64,000 bases of DNA from an uncultured Roseovarius sp. (GTDB lineage Bacteria > Pseudomonadota > Alphaproteobacteria > Rhodobacterales > Rhodobacteraceae), in assembly GCA_947496175.1 (NCBI GenBank), contig CANMBU010000003.1:588334-652333 (forward strand), in the 5' to 3' direction. Position 1 is the stretch's first letter. The number at the start of each line of letters is the position of its first letter. This document shows positions 36,173-46,156 of this stretch, in pieces. Made by a program: the position numbers and the translations under genes. Under the pieces are notes generated by a model. That model was not told the DNA's origin, did not search any database, and was given only the letters and a program-made list of their open reading frames with translations.

Positions 36173-37192
36173 TTACTTCTGAAGCTCTGTCCAGATCGCC
36201 GTGTAAAGCTTAGTCGCTTCTGGCGAGCAGGTTTTGGCCACATAGGCTGCGTCCTTGAGATCATCCGGAATGATCACCTCGGGCGCGGTTTTCATGTCCT
36301 CGGGCATAAATTCCTCGGATCCCTTGATGCCATTGGCATAGCGCGCAAAGGACGACAGCATGGCTGCATTTTCCGGGGCCATGATGAAGTTGAGGAAGGT
36401 CTTGGCCTCTTCCACGTTCTGCGCATCTGCCAGGATTGCAGCATTGTCCATCCACACCGGGAAGCCCTCTTGGGGGTAGCCAAAGGCGACGTCCGGGTTC
36501 TGTTCACGGGAACGGAAAGACGCCCCGTTCCAGTTGACCCCCGCTGAAAGGTCATTCTTGGCGTATTTCTCAATATTGCCGTAATCCATCGAGAGCCAGT
36601 TCGGTTTGGCCGCTTGCAGGATGTCGCGCACTTTTTTGAGGACTTCCTTGTCCTCGGTGCATTGCTCGCCGCCCGCATATTTGATGGCAAGGCCCAGAAC
36701 ATCGTTCATCTCGGGCACGACATTGATCTTGCCTTTGAGTTCTTCCGGTGGATCAAAGATGACTGCCGCTGTATTGATGTCACCCCCGTAGACCGATGTG
36801 TTGACCGTCACGCCCACGGTGCCCCACTGCCATGGCACAGTGTAATTGCGGCCCGGGTCAAATTCCACATCCACCCATTGCGGGTCCATATGTTTGAAGT
36901 TTTCCATTTCGTTGGGCTTGGATTCCATCAAGAGACCTTCGCCGATGAAAATCGGAATGTAGGTTCCAGAAGGCACAACAATATCAAAGCCGTGTCCGCC
37001 GGCTTTGATCTTGGCCAAAGCGGTGTCATTGCTGTCGTAATCAGTGATCGTGACCTTGATACCGGTCTCAGATTCGAACTTTTCGATCATCTCGGGGCTG
37101 GTGTAATTGCCCCAGTTGTAAAGGTTCAGCTCCCCTTCGGCGAGCGCGGGGCTTGCCATCAGCACTGCTAGTGTCGTTAACGTCTTTTTCAT
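36173..37192 (-). CDS. Polyamine-type ABC transporter binding protein (PotD family)
   Basis: Periplasmic binding protein of 339 residues with a signal peptide ([20 protein letters not shown]) and the PotD/PotF motifs [45 protein letters not shown]. Two Cys (about 200 and 324) may pair. Fourth gene of an ATPase-permease-permease-binding protein set. Spermidine/putrescine is the family's usual ligand; relatives carry other amines, so the ligand is not assured. Confidence 0.88.
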   Translation of the reverse strand: MKKTLTTLAVLMASPALAEGELNLYNWGNYTSPEMIEKFESETGIKVTITDYDSNDTALAKIKAGGHGFDIVVPSGTYIPIFIGEGLLMESKPNEMENFKHMDPQWVDVEFDPGRNYTVPWQWGTVGVTVNTSVYGGDINTAAVIFDPPEELKGKINVVPEMNDVLGLAIKYAGGEQCTEDKEVLKKVRDILQAAKPNWLSMDYGNIEKYAKNDLSAGVNWNGASFRSREQNPDVAFGYPQEGFPVWMDNAAILADAQNVEEAKTFLNFIMAPENAAMLSSFARYANGIKGSEEFMPEDMKTAPEVIIPDDLKDAAYVAKTCSPEATKLYTAIWTELQK

Positions 37193-37212
37193 TGTCTTTC
37201 TCCCTAGTTAAT

Positions 37213-38016
37213 TCAGGTCTTTCTTTTGCTTAAGATTGTAAACGCGATGACCAGCGTCACCGAAATGGCCAGAAGAACGGTTGAAATGGCGTTGATCTCT
37301 GGCGTGACCACCCGGCGCAACTGACCCAGCATATATGTGGGCAGCGTATCCTGCCCGGCGGATTTTACAAACTCTGTGATGACCACGTCATCGAGCGATA
37401 TGACAAAGGCCAACATTGCCCCGGCGAGAATACCCGGCCAAAGCTGTGGCAGGGTGATGCGGCGGAACACTTGGTAGGGTGTGGCGTAAAGGTCTGCAGC
37501 AGCCTGTTCTAGGCTCAGGTCCATACCCTGAAGCCGCGCGCGGATGGGCAGATAGGCGAAGGGAATGCAGAAGGCCGAATGCGCCATGATCAGGTACAAA
37601 AGCCCGGTATAGCCGGTGGCGACCTTGATCATCGCAAAGAAGATCAAAAGCGCCACAGCGGTCACAATCTCGGGCACCATGAGCGGCTGGTTGATCATGG
37701 CAAAGACCACGGATTGCCCCTTGAACTTGCGCGTCCGCGTGGTGGCCAGTGCGGCCAGAACCGCCACGGTCGTCGAAATCCCTGCCGCCCAGACCGCGAT
37801 GATGAGCGAGCGCACCGTGGCTTCCTGCACCTGTTCATTTTCCCAAGCCGAGACATACCAGCGCCAGGAAAATCCCTCCCAGATGGCAATCGAGGAGCCT
37901 GAGTTGAAGGAATAGACCACCAGCAGAATGATCGGCATGTAAAGCATGAAGAAACACGCCATGGCGATGGTGGTAAAGCCGGTCTGCCGACGGATATCAA
38001 AGCCGCGCTTAGCCAT
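37213..38016 (-). CDS. Polyamine-type ABC transporter permease (PotC family)
   Basis: Inner-membrane permease, 267 residues and about six helices, with the EAA loop AAADLYATPYQVFRRITLPQ followed by LWPGILAGAML. ATG 38016 overlaps the end of the other permease gene by eight bases. PotC-type by position and by the C-terminal ISLDDVVITEF motif. Confidence 0.9.
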   Translation of the reverse strand: MAKRGFDIRRQTGFTTIAMACFFMLYMPIILLVVYSFNSGSSIAIWEGFSWRWYVSAWENEQVQEATVRSLIIAVWAAGISTTVAVLAALATTRTRKFKGQSVVFAMINQPLMVPEIVTAVALLIFFAMIKVATGYTGLLYLIMAHSAFCIPFAYLPIRARLQGMDLSLEQAAADLYATPYQVFRRITLPQLWPGILAGAMLAFVISLDDVVITEFVKSAGQDTLPTYMLGQLRRVVTPEINAISTVLLAISVTLVIAFTILSKRKT

Positions 38017-38920
38017 GACGCACGTCCTCATCGCCCGCGGCGCGGACATAGAGGATCAGCGCCACCATGACGATGGCCAGAAGCGTGATCGAAAGAGCCG
38101 CCCCCAAGGGCCAATTGCGCCCCTGACCGAATTGCAACTCAATGAGGTTGCCGATCATCAGCTGATTGCCTCCACCCATCACGCGCGGTGTCACATAAGC
38201 GCCCAGTGAAGGCACAAAGACGAGGATTGAGCCCGCTATCACGCCCGGCTTCACCAGCGGCAGGATCACGCGGCGCAGCACCTGAAACCGTGTCGCATAG
38301 AGGTCATACCCGGCTTCGACGAGGCTGAAATTCAGCCGCTCCATCGAGGCATAGATCGGCAGCACCATGAGCGGCAGATAAACGTAGACCATGCCGATAA
38401 TGATGGCGAATTCGGTGAACAGCATCTGGATGGGTTCATCTATGACACCCAAGCCAATCAACACCGAGTTCACCGTGCCCTCATTGCGGATGAGTTCCAG
38501 AATGGCAAAGGTCCGGATCAATAGATTGGTCCAGAACGGGATGATGATGAGCAACATCCAGAGCTCACGCTGTGACTTGGGGCGCGTGGCGATAAAGTAG
38601 GCCGTGGGAAAGCCAAGAATCAGGCAAACCAGCGTTGTCATGAGCGACAGTTTCACAGACCGCCAGAAGATGCTCAGATGTGCGTCCGACCAGCCCAGCG
38701 TATCCTCAAAAATGTCCCGTTGCAGGATGACGTTAAACCATGCATCCGTGGAAAACTCCCACTCCACCCCGCCAAACGCCCCCGGTGCGAGAAAGGAATA
38801 GACCAGTGTTATCAGAAGCGGCCCGCTGGCAGCGAAGACAAGAATGGTCAGCGCTGGAGCAAGCAAGAGCCAGCGGCGGCGCGCGGCAGCTTGATCTTGT
38901 GATGTTGCCTGCCCCGCCAT
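38009..38920 (-). CDS. Polyamine-type ABC transporter permease (PotB family)
   Basis: Inner-membrane permease of 303 residues, six helices. EAA loop EAGYDLYATRFQVLRRVILP then LVKPGVIAGSILVFVPSLGAY (read in two parts), typical of PotB. ATG 38920 lies three bases after the ATPase stop. Confidence 0.9.
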   Translation of the reverse strand: MAGQATSQDQAAARRRWLLLAPALTILVFAASGPLLITLVYSFLAPGAFGGVEWEFSTDAWFNVILQRDIFEDTLGWSDAHLSIFWRSVKLSLMTTLVCLILGFPTAYFIATRPKSQRELWMLLIIIPFWTNLLIRTFAILELIRNEGTVNSVLIGLGVIDEPIQMLFTEFAIIIGMVYVYLPLMVLPIYASMERLNFSLVEAGYDLYATRFQVLRRVILPLVKPGVIAGSILVFVPSLGAYVTPRVMGGGNQLMIGNLIELQFGQGRNWPLGAALSITLLAIVMVALILYVRAAGDEDVRHG

Positions 38921-38923
38921 CCC

Positions 38924-40030
38924 CTAGTCCCTTAGAACTTGCGCGACGCCGTCGCCAAAGATGATCCCAACACGGTCGCCCTGGCTGAGCCTGGCCTCAG
39001 TGTCGGGGCTATTTTGTTGGCGCAGCACAAAGCTCGTGCCGTCGTCGATATCCACGTGGAAATGCGTGTCCGTCCCGAAGTAAACAATCTCGCGCAGCGC
39101 GCCTTGCAAAAGCCCTTCGGCCTCGCCAACGAGGCGCGCATGTTCGGGCCGCACTGCAAGAGTAACCTTGCCGCTGGGTGTGGTGTCTTCCTGCATGCGC
39201 GCTGTGGTTTTCTGGCCTGAGGACAGTTTGACGCGTGCCGTGGTTCCGTCGCGCCCATCAATCTCGGCCGGAAGGAAATTCGTATCACCAATGAAATCCG
39301 CCACAAATCGTTCAGCCGGGTGATCGTAAATGTCCCGCGGTCCACCAATCTGACGGATGGAGCCCGCCTCCATCACCGCAATCCGGTCCGACATGGTCAG
39401 CGCTTCTTCCTGATCATGCGTGACAAAAATAAAGGTGATGCCGGTTTCAGATTGCAGGCGCTTGAGCTCAAGCTGCATGTCCTTGCGCAATTTGAAATCC
39501 AGCGCGCTCAGCGGCTCATCCAGCAAAAGGACCTTGGGTTTGGGTGCAAGAGCGCGGGCGAGCGCCACGCGCTGTTGCTGACCACCAGAGATCTGGCTGG
39601 TCTGTCGATCCGCCATCTCGGTCATCTTCACCAGCGCCATCATTTCATCGACGGTTGCCGCGATCTCGGCCTTGGGCTTGCCCAACATTTCCAGACCAAA
39701 GCCGATGTTTTGCGCCACTGTCATATGCGGGAAAAGCGCATAGCTCTGAAACACCGTGTTGATCGGGCGTTTATGCGGCGGCGCGTCAAGAATGCTATCC
39801 CCAAACATCTCAAGGCTGCCTGAGGTTGGGTTTTCGAACCCCGCAATCAGCCGTAAAAGCGTGGTTTTGCCACACCCCGAAGGCCCCAGAAGCGTAAAGA
39901 ATTCATTGTCCTGAATGTCGATATCAACCCCGGCCAAAGCTTGGACAGGCGGTTGACCCGGATAGACCTTCCGCAGATTCCTGGCGCTGATCGCTATCTT
40001 CAAAGGCTGTCCCCCGACACCGCAGGGCAT
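38924..40030 (-). CDS. Polyamine-type ABC transporter ATPase (PotA family)
   Basis: ABC ATPase with C-terminal TOBE domain, about 368 residues. Walker [15 protein letters not shown]-loop [12 protein letters not shown], signature [15 protein letters not shown], Walker [13 protein letters not shown], switch FVTHDQ. Start uncertain: ATG 40030 is used, but TTG 40003 ([12 protein letters not shown]) has GGGGGACAG just upstream and also fits the family. The frame is open further to 40228 without conservation. First gene of the operon, divergent from a LuxR-type regulator. Confidence 0.88.
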   Translation of the reverse strand: MPCGVGGQPLKIAISARNLRKVYPGQPPVQALAGVDIDIQDNEFFTLLGPSGCGKTTLLRLIAGFENPTSGSLEMFGDSILDAPPHKRPINTVFQSYALFPHMTVAQNIGFGLEMLGKPKAEIAATVDEMMALVKMTEMADRQTSQISGGQQQRVALARALAPKPKVLLLDEPLSALDFKLRKDMQLELKRLQSETGITFIFVTHDQEEALTMSDRIAVMEAGSIRQIGGPRDIYDHPAERFVADFIGDTNFLPAEIDGRDGTTARVKLSSGQKTTARMQEDTTPSGKVTLAVRPEHARLVGEAEGLLQGALREIVYFGTDTHFHVDIDDGTSFVLRQQNSPDTEARLSQGDRVGIIFGDGVAQVLRD

Positions 40031-40086
40031 GTCCCGGAATTGCTGCCTCTGCACAATGGATGATTGCGCTAAATCTGATTGTAAGA

Positions 40087-40106
40087 AATACCCCTTTTGG
40101 GGTAGT
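40087..40106. promoter_or_regulatory. TACCCC-TTTT-GGGGTA operator-like palindrome
   Basis: Perfect 6-bp arms TACCCC (40089-40094) and GGGGTA (40099-40104), extended to nine bases with one mismatch. It lies in the divergent promoter region between the polyamine operon and the LuxR-type gene; CATAAT (40113-40118) is a possible -10 for the latter. Likely bound by the neighbouring regulator, by position. Confidence 0.5.
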
Positions 40107-40133
40107 TTTTCGCATAATTCTTTCTGTTTGTGG

Positions 40134-40940
40134 GTGAGTTTGTCTGAACCGCTTTCTCCAACCGATGTGATCCGCCTACGCCACGCGATGGCACAGGCAG
40201 GTACGGGGCGTTTTTTCACGTGCTTCAAGCGCTTGCTTCAGGCGCGGCTGAAGTTTGACACGTTCCTTCTGTTTCGCTTTGACCCCGGCGCGCCGCCGCA
40301 GGTGTTGAACAGTTGGATCAAGCCCAAGGCCCTTCCTTCGGATGTGCTCGATGAATATGTCGATGGCTTCTATCGCCTTGATCCGTTCTTTCAGCTGAAC
40401 GACATTCCCATCAAAGGCCTAACAACGCGATTGTCTGACATTGCGCCAGACCGGTTTTTCTCAAGCGAATACTACCTGCAATACTACCGTCGCACGCGCA
40501 TCTGCGAGGAGGTGGGGCTTCTTGCCCCCCTGCCCTCAAAGTCAGTTGCGCATTTGTCTTTGGGCCGCTTGGAAACCACCGGCCCCTACCGCCGTCGCGA
40601 ATTGCAATGCCTGATGCATTACAGCCCCGTGTTGATGGAACTTCTGACCGCGCATTGCAGCCGGTTTGAAACAGAGATGTTGCCCCAAGCCACAAACCCT
40701 GAACCACCCCCTTTGGACAAAATCATTCTAACCCAGGTGCAGGAGACACTTGGTCTCAAACTCACCCGACGTGAAGCCGAGATTGCGGGTCTTGTCTTGC
40801 AGGGGCATTCAAATGGATCCGCCGCGCTCTTGCTTGGGATATCGCGGGAAACCTCAAAGGTGCATCGCCGTAATCTGTATCGCAAGCTTGATATCTCGTC
40901 GCAAAGGGAGCTGTTCACAATGTTGCGGCACCTGCTTTGA
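40134..40940 (+). CDS. LuxR-type transcriptional regulator beside polyamine operon
   Basis: About 268 residues with an N-terminal sensor region of unknown ligand (to about 190, with [11 protein letters not shown] and [11 protein letters not shown]) and a C-terminal LuxR HTH ([20 protein letters not shown], then [20 protein letters not shown]). Start codon unsure: GTG 40134 is taken because it leaves the palindrome in the promoter; TTG 40128/40140 or ATG 40056 are possible and none has a good ribosome site. Divergent from the pot genes, so probably their regulator. Confidence 0.75.
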   Translation: MSLSEPLSPTDVIRLRHAMAQAGTGRFFTCFKRLLQARLKFDTFLLFRFDPGAPPQVLNSWIKPKALPSDVLDEYVDGFYRLDPFFQLNDIPIKGLTTRLSDIAPDRFFSSEYYLQYYRRTRICEEVGLLAPLPSKSVAHLSLGRLETTGPYRRRELQCLMHYSPVLMELLTAHCSRFETEMLPQATNPEPPPLDKIILTQVQETLGLKLTRREAEIAGLVLQGHSNGSAALLLGISRETSKVHRRNLYRKLDISSQRELFTMLRHLL

Positions 40941-40946
40941 CCAATG

Positions 40947-42347
40947 TCAGCGGTTGCACCGCAGGCACACCTCATGCATCCGGCGCTGAAGCTGAAACCG
41001 GCACGTCAACTGCCTCATCGGGTTTTTCTGGTCTGTCATCATCCACAGGCTGATCCAAGCTGCAACTCCGGCAAAGATCACCCCGCCCACGGCTTGACCA
41101 ATGAGCACACCGGGCGCTCCAAAAAGCGCGCCACCCAACAAAACCAAAGGCAGCGTGCCCAGGGTCTGACGCCCCCAGTTGACCCAGGTTGAATACCCCG
41201 GATGGCCAAGGTTGTTGAAAGAGGCATTGGCCACGAAAATCACCGCGTTAAAGAAGCTTGCAAGCGCCAGCGGCCCGCAAAACAGGAAGATCAGGTCACG
41301 TGTCATGCCCTCTGCGCCAAAAAGATCGGCAATCGGCGTACGGAAGATGAACAGCGCGGCGGCGATGCCCACAACGTAGAGCCCGGCGAAGATCACCCCG
41401 TCAAAAAAGGTCTCACGCACCCGGTCAAGCCGCCCTGCCCCGAAATTCTGTCCCATAATCGGACCTATGGACCCGGAAAGCGCTAGAACAACGGAAAAGA
41501 CCACGGGGATCATGCGATTGATGATGGCCATGCCTGCCACGGCATCGGTGCCGTATTTCGCCATTTCGCGGGTCACAATGGCCACGCCGACCGGCGTCGC
41601 AATCGTGGCGAGGATCGCTGGTGCGGCAATCTGCATGCCTTCGCGGATGTCATACATGAAGCATTGCACGCGTGGGATCGCAAAGGCGTTGTAGAGCCGG
41701 AACGCAGGCCAGATCGCGACCACCATCGTCACAAACCGCGCCGCGACCGTGGCCCAGGCGGCGCCTTCAAGCCCCATAGAGAGCGAGAAGATCAGAATGG
41801 GATCCAGCACGCCGTTGACCAACGCCCCCATCAGTGACGGGTACATGGCGCGCTTGCCATCGCCATAGGCGCGCAGAACGGCGACAGTGGTCATGCCAAG
41901 GCCCGACATGAAAGTCGTGGGCAGAATGATCCAAAGATAGGCCTTGGCCCGCTCGGCCACGTCACCGGACGCGCCCAGAAGGCCGAGGATAAAGTCGAGA
42001 TTGGGCAACATCAGCAGTGGGACCAGAATGCCAAAAACAATGGCAAACATGCTGGAGCTGAACGCGTGTTCGCGCGCCGGAACTTCCTTACCCGCGCCCA
42101 GCGAGTTGGCCACCAAAACGCCGGCGGCAACGGACAATCCAATATTCACAGCGCTGGCAAAGAACATCACCACGCTGGCATAGCCCGCAGCGGCGGCCAG
42201 CGCCTCTTGACCCAGCATGGAGATGAAGAGCACATCTATGAGGTCCACCGCGAAAATGGCCATCAGGCCCACGCTGGAGGTGAGCGACATGGTTGAGACA
42301 TGTCGCATCAAATTGCCTTCAACAAAACGCGCTTCTACATGGGCCAC
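40947..42347 (-). CDS. MATE family efflux transporter
   Basis: Inner-membrane drug/metabolite:cation antiporter, 466 residues with about 12 helices in two MatE halves. Matching features are MSLTSSVGLMAIFAVDLIDVLFISMLG at the start (positions about 19-45), the GQNFGAGRLDRVRE loop after helix 7 (conserved MGQN-x-GA motif) and VANSLGAGK. Substrate unknown. ATG 42347. It ends seven bases from the LuxR-type gene. Confidence 0.88.
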   Translation of the reverse strand: MAHVEARFVEGNLMRHVSTMSLTSSVGLMAIFAVDLIDVLFISMLGQEALAAAAGYASVVMFFASAVNIGLSVAAGVLVANSLGAGKEVPAREHAFSSSMFAIVFGILVPLLMLPNLDFILGLLGASGDVAERAKAYLWIILPTTFMSGLGMTTVAVLRAYGDGKRAMYPSLMGALVNGVLDPILIFSLSMGLEGAAWATVAARFVTMVVAIWPAFRLYNAFAIPRVQCFMYDIREGMQIAAPAILATIATPVGVAIVTREMAKYGTDAVAGMAIINRMIPVVFSVVLALSGSIGPIMGQNFGAGRLDRVRETFFDGVIFAGLYVVGIAAALFIFRTPIADLFGAEGMTRDLIFLFCGPLALASFFNAVIFVANASFNNLGHPGYSTWVNWGRQTLGTLPLVLLGGALFGAPGVLIGQAVGGVIFAGVAAWISLWMMTDQKNPMRQLTCRFQLQRRMHEVCLRCNR

Positions 42348-42452
42348 GCCACTGCCTCCGAATGAGATGCCGGATATTTAGCACCTCTCTCAAAAGGCAC
42401 AATTCTCGATTTCAGAGACTTCATTGTGCAAAAACGCACCAAACCTTCGAAA

Positions 42453-43676
42453 TCAGAAAAACGCCTGCAACCCGGTTTGTGCCCGTCCAAGGATCAGCGC
42501 ATGCACATCATGCGTGCCCTCGTAGGTATTCACCGTCTCCAGGTTCATCATGTGGCGGATCACCTGAAACTCTTCAGAAATGCCGTTGCCGCCATGCATG
42601 TCTCGCGCCATTCGCGCAATGTCGAGCGCCTTGCCGCAGTTGTTGCGTTTGATCAGGGAAATCATTTCCGGGGCCGCGTTGGCCTCATCCATGAGCCGCC
42701 CAACACGTAGCGCCGCCTGTAGGCCAAGCGTGATCTCGGTCTGCATATCTGCGAGTTTCTTTTGGAAAAGCTGTGTCTGCGCCAGTGGCTTGTTGAACTG
42801 CTTGCGGTCGAGGCCGTATTGCCGTGCTGCATGCCAGCAGAACTCAGCCGCGCCCATGACGCCCCAGGCGATGCCATATCGCGCGCGATTCAAACATCCA
42901 AAAGGCCCTTTAAGTCCTTGAATATTCGGCAAAAGCGCGTCTTCGCCAACGTCCACACCGTCCATCACGATCTCACCCGTAGTGGAGGCGCGCAGGCTCT
43001 GTTTCCCGGTAATCTTCGGTGCGCTGAGACCTGTCATACCCTTCTCAAGCACAAAGCCCCGGATCTTGCCCTCATGCGCATCCGACTTGGCCCAGATGAC
43101 AAACACATCGGCAATGGGGGAGTTCGAAATCCACATCTTCGAACCGCTGAGCTTATAGCCATTGGCAGTCTTCTCGGCCCGCGATTTCATGCCCGCGGGA
43201 TCTGACCCGGCGTCAGGCTCGGTCAGACCAAAACAGCCGATCAGCTCACCTGAGGCCAACCCAGGCAAGTACTTCTGCCGCTGGTCTTCTGAGCCATAAG
43301 CATAGATCGGATACATCACGAGCGACGATTGCACCGACATCATCGAGCGATACCCGGAATCCACGCGCTCAATCTCACGCGCAACGACACCATAGGCGAC
43401 ATACCCCGCACCCAGGCCACCGTATTCCTCCGGGATGGTCGTGCCCAAAAGCCCCATCTGCCCCATCTCACGAAAGATGCCGGGATCAGAGGTCTCTTGC
43501 GCGTAGGCCTCTGTAACGCGGGGCTGCAACGTCTCTTGTGCAAAACTGCGCGCGCTGGCGGCGATGAGACGCTCGTCTTCCTCCAACTGTGCGTTAAGCA
43601 AAAACGGATCAGCCCAGTCGAACCCGGCCAAATCGGGCTTGTCCTTGGCTTTGAGCTTGGGGGCATCGAGGCTCAT
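42453..43676 (-). CDS. gcdH: Glutaryl-CoA dehydrogenase-type acyl-CoA dehydrogenase
   Basis: FAD enzyme of 407 residues that oxidises and decarboxylates glutaryl-CoA to crotonyl-CoA (lysine/tryptophan/aromatic breakdown). Recognised by [32 protein letters not shown], the Arg-containing [17 protein letters not shown] and the C-terminal base region [20 protein letters not shown] (Glu in YEGT). ATG 43676 follows AGGAG. No other pathway genes nearby. Confidence 0.88.
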   Translation of the reverse strand: MSLDAPKLKAKDKPDLAGFDWADPFLLNAQLEEDERLIAASARSFAQETLQPRVTEAYAQETSDPGIFREMGQMGLLGTTIPEEYGGLGAGYVAYGVVAREIERVDSGYRSMMSVQSSLVMYPIYAYGSEDQRQKYLPGLASGELIGCFGLTEPDAGSDPAGMKSRAEKTANGYKLSGSKMWISNSPIADVFVIWAKSDAHEGKIRGFVLEKGMTGLSAPKITGKQSLRASTTGEIVMDGVDVGEDALLPNIQGLKGPFGCLNRARYGIAWGVMGAAEFCWHAARQYGLDRKQFNKPLAQTQLFQKKLADMQTEITLGLQAALRVGRLMDEANAAPEMISLIKRNNCGKALDIARMARDMHGGNGISEEFQVIRHMMNLETVNTYEGTHDVHALILGRAQTGLQAFF

Positions 43677-43986
43677 ATCTGCGCTCCTGAAAATTCGTGA
43701 CCTGGTCAAACATAGCGCGTCGCGTTGGGCAACAACAGAGGGCAGATTGCATAGAATTGGCTTGCGTTTCGGCGAATGGACGAAAACACACGAGACGATT
43801 GGGCAGGAAAAGTTGGGTTTGAGGCCCAAGCGCGTGTTCCAGCGGGAATTCACAATTGAAGCCTAAAACCCACACTGCGGTTTTCGGAAAACCCGGTAGA
43901 CTCCAAAATCTCATTCTTTCAAGAATTTGCGCCGGGTCGGGGTCTGCGGTATACCTCAAGAAAAATAAGATTGAGCGGTTTCAAAC

Positions 43987-44451
43987 ATGAATGCGGTATT
44001 GCACAAGGCGTGGTCCTCGGTGCTGGAGCCTATGCTTCAGCGTCCCAAAAAACTTCAGGTCGCGGCCCTGTGCCATCGAGGAGAGCATGCCTGTCGCGAG
44101 TATCTTCTTATAACCAGCAGGGACACCAAACGCTGGATCATTCCAAAAGGCTGGCCCATTCGCGGTTTGCAGTCGAACGAGACGGCACTGCAGGAAGCCT
44201 GGGAAGAAGCCGGCGTGAAAACAGGACAGGCCGGCACGCGTGCGGAGGGCACCTACACTTACCAAAAGAGGCAACCATCAGGCTGGAGTTTTCCTGTCGA
44301 AACTCTGGTCTATTCCGTGGCTGTAACCGAGATATCAGAGGACTATCCGGAAGCGCATGAACGAGAGAGAAAGTGGGTTTCAGCCGAGGCTGCCTCTGAG
44401 ATGGTGGATGAACCTGAACTGCAGCAGATTTTTTGTGACCAAATGGCCTGA
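43987..44451 (+). CDS. NUDIX hydrolase (DIPP-like)
   Basis: Diphosphohydrolase of 154 residues. The Nudix box runs GWPIRGLQSNETALQEAWEEAGV (about 60-82; read as GX5EX7 QEAWEEAGV), with the first Arg of REUXEEXGU replaced by Gln. The DTKRWIIPKGWP lead-in is typical of the diphosphoinositol polyphosphate/Ap4A branch. Substrate not determined. Divergent from gcdH, 72 bases before the phosphate transporter gene. Confidence 0.82.
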   Translation: MNAVLHKAWSSVLEPMLQRPKKLQVAALCHRGEHACREYLLITSRDTKRWIIPKGWPIRGLQSNETALQEAWEEAGVKTGQAGTRAEGTYTYQKRQPSGWSFPVETLVYSVAVTEISEDYPEAHERERKWVSAEAASEMVDEPELQQIFCDQMA

Positions 44452-44522
44452 GATCAGGGCAAGTTATAATTGATTGTCCACCCCCTCCAAGGTAAACGCG
44501 TTTCGAACTTTGGGGGAACAGC

Positions 44523-46013
44523 ATGGCCGACCAACAAGGCGATCCGCGCCACCTTGAAACGCTGGATCGTGATCTGGATCGTTTGTCCAACCTTGAAATG
44601 GCGACAAGCTACGTTGGACGACCTCTTGTCGGACCCGGTGTTTCACTGATCTTTGTCGTTCTGGCCGGGCTGGCAGCACTATTGTTCTTTGGTCAGACCA
44701 ACAACTCAATGATTGTGGTTCTGGCTGCCTGTTTCGGCGCCTACATGGCCCTGAACATCGGTGCGAATGATGTCGCCAACAATATGGGGCCGGCTGTTGG
44801 GGCAAATGCGCTCAGCATGGGCGGCGCCATCGCGATTGCCGCGATATTCGAAAGCGCTGGGGCGCTCATCGCTGGCGGCGACGTGGTGTCAACCATCGCG
44901 AAGGGCATTATTGAGCCCGAAAGCATGGGCACCGCCGAAGTATTCATCTGGGCGATGATGGCCGCACTCCTTTCCGCGGCACTATGGGTGAATTTGGCCA
45001 CATGGGTCGGGGCGCCTGTATCCACCACCCATTCCGTTGTGGGCGGTGTGATGGGCGCAGGTATCGCAGCGGCCGGATTTGCCGCCGTCAACTGGCCGAC
45101 CATGAGCAAAATCGCAGCAAGCTGGGTGATTTCCCCCGTCCTCGGCGGCGTGATCGCGGCGCTCTTTCTGGCGTTGATCAAGTCGCGGATCATCTATCAG
45201 GACGACAAGATCGCCGCCGCACGCAAATGGGTGCCCGTGCTTGTGGGGATCATGGCGGGTGCCTTTGCCACCTATCTGGCGCTCAAAGGCCTGAAGAAGG
45301 TGATCAAGATCGACTTGCCAACAGCCCTCATCATCGGCGCGGTTGTCGGGGGCATCGTCTGGGCGGTCATGATGCCGGTCATTCGCAAACAGTCACAAGG
45401 GCTGGAAAACCGCAACAAATCGTTGAAGGTTCTGTTCGGGATCCCGCTTATTGTGTCCGCGGCCCTGCTAAGCTTTGCGCATGGCGCAAACGACGTCGCC
45501 AACGCAGTCGGACCTCTCGCTGCAATCGTGCAGGCGTCCAAGTCAGGTAACTTTACCGACGCTGTGAGCATTCCACTTTGGGTCATGGTCATTGGCGCAT
45601 TTGGTATCTCTTTCGGCCTGTTTCTGTTTGGCCCGAAACTCATTCGAATGGTCGGCAGCCAGATCACAAAGCTCAATCCGATGCGCGCCTATTGTGTGGC
45701 GCTGTCTGCCGCGATCACGGTGATCCTGGCCAGCTGGCTGGGCTTGCCCGTCAGCTCGACCCACATTGCCGTAGGCGGGGTCTTCGGCGTCGGTTTTTTC
45801 CGAGAGTGGGACGCCGAGCGCCGCATTCGCAAGGCCCGGATTGCCATGCCCTCGCGCCCTGTCTATGCCCCAGAGGAACGACGCCGGCGAAAACTCGTGC
45901 GCCGGTCTCACTTTATGACCATCATTGCCGCATGGGTGATCACAGTGCCTGCCGCCGCGCTTCTCTCGGCAACGATCTTCTTTCTGATCACCTCGGCTAT
46001 GGGGTCGGTCTAG
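44523..46013 (+). CDS. pit: Low-affinity phosphate transporter, PiT family
   Basis: Inner-membrane phosphate:cation symporter of 496 residues. The duplicated PiT signature is present twice: GANDVANNMGPAVGA near residue 80 and GANDVANAVGPLAAI near residue 322; about ten helices, with a charged cytosolic N-terminus. No Pho box was seen upstream, in line with constitutive expression. Complements PstSCAB at 20.6-25.4 kb. Confidence 0.93.
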   Translation: MADQQGDPRHLETLDRDLDRLSNLEMATSYVGRPLVGPGVSLIFVVLAGLAALLFFGQTNNSMIVVLAACFGAYMALNIGANDVANNMGPAVGANALSMGGAIAIAAIFESAGALIAGGDVVSTIAKGIIEPESMGTAEVFIWAMMAALLSAALWVNLATWVGAPVSTTHSVVGGVMGAGIAAAGFAAVNWPTMSKIAASWVISPVLGGVIAALFLALIKSRIIYQDDKIAAARKWVPVLVGIMAGAFATYLALKGLKKVIKIDLPTALIIGAVVGGIVWAVMMPVIRKQSQGLENRNKSLKVLFGIPLIVSAALLSFAHGANDVANAVGPLAAIVQASKSGNFTDAVSIPLWVMVIGAFGISFGLFLFGPKLIRMVGSQITKLNPMRAYCVALSAAITVILASWLGLPVSSTHIAVGGVFGVGFFREWDAERRIRKARIAMPSRPVYAPEERRRRKLVRRSHFMTIIAAWVITVPAAALLSATIFFLITSAMGSV

Positions 46014-46049
46014 AGGGTATTGCAAAGCCAATGCATGGACTATGCGTTA

Positions 46050-46095
46050 AAGCGTTTCGCGATGAACCTGACCCGCAGATGATCGCGAAACGCTT
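46050..46095. repeat. Dispersed palindromic element, copy 2
   Basis: Perfect 14-base arms AAGCGTTTCGCGAT (46050-46063) and ATCGCGAAACGCTT (46082-46095) around an 18-base loop, between convergent pit and the hydroxybutyrate dehydrogenase gene. Sister of 3587-3632: same arm length, same loop length, same placement near a gene end. Confidence 0.8.
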
Positions 46096-46156
46096 GGCTG
46101 GAACGGGGGTCAGCATGAAAGCCCGCAATGTCCCACAACCCACTCCGAAATCTCAA

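Noticed and set aside
32923..40106. Same operator motif at both LuxR loci
   Set aside because: Arms are GTAGGG..CCCTAC at one and TACCCC..GGGGTA at the other, with different spacers, so they are not one motif.
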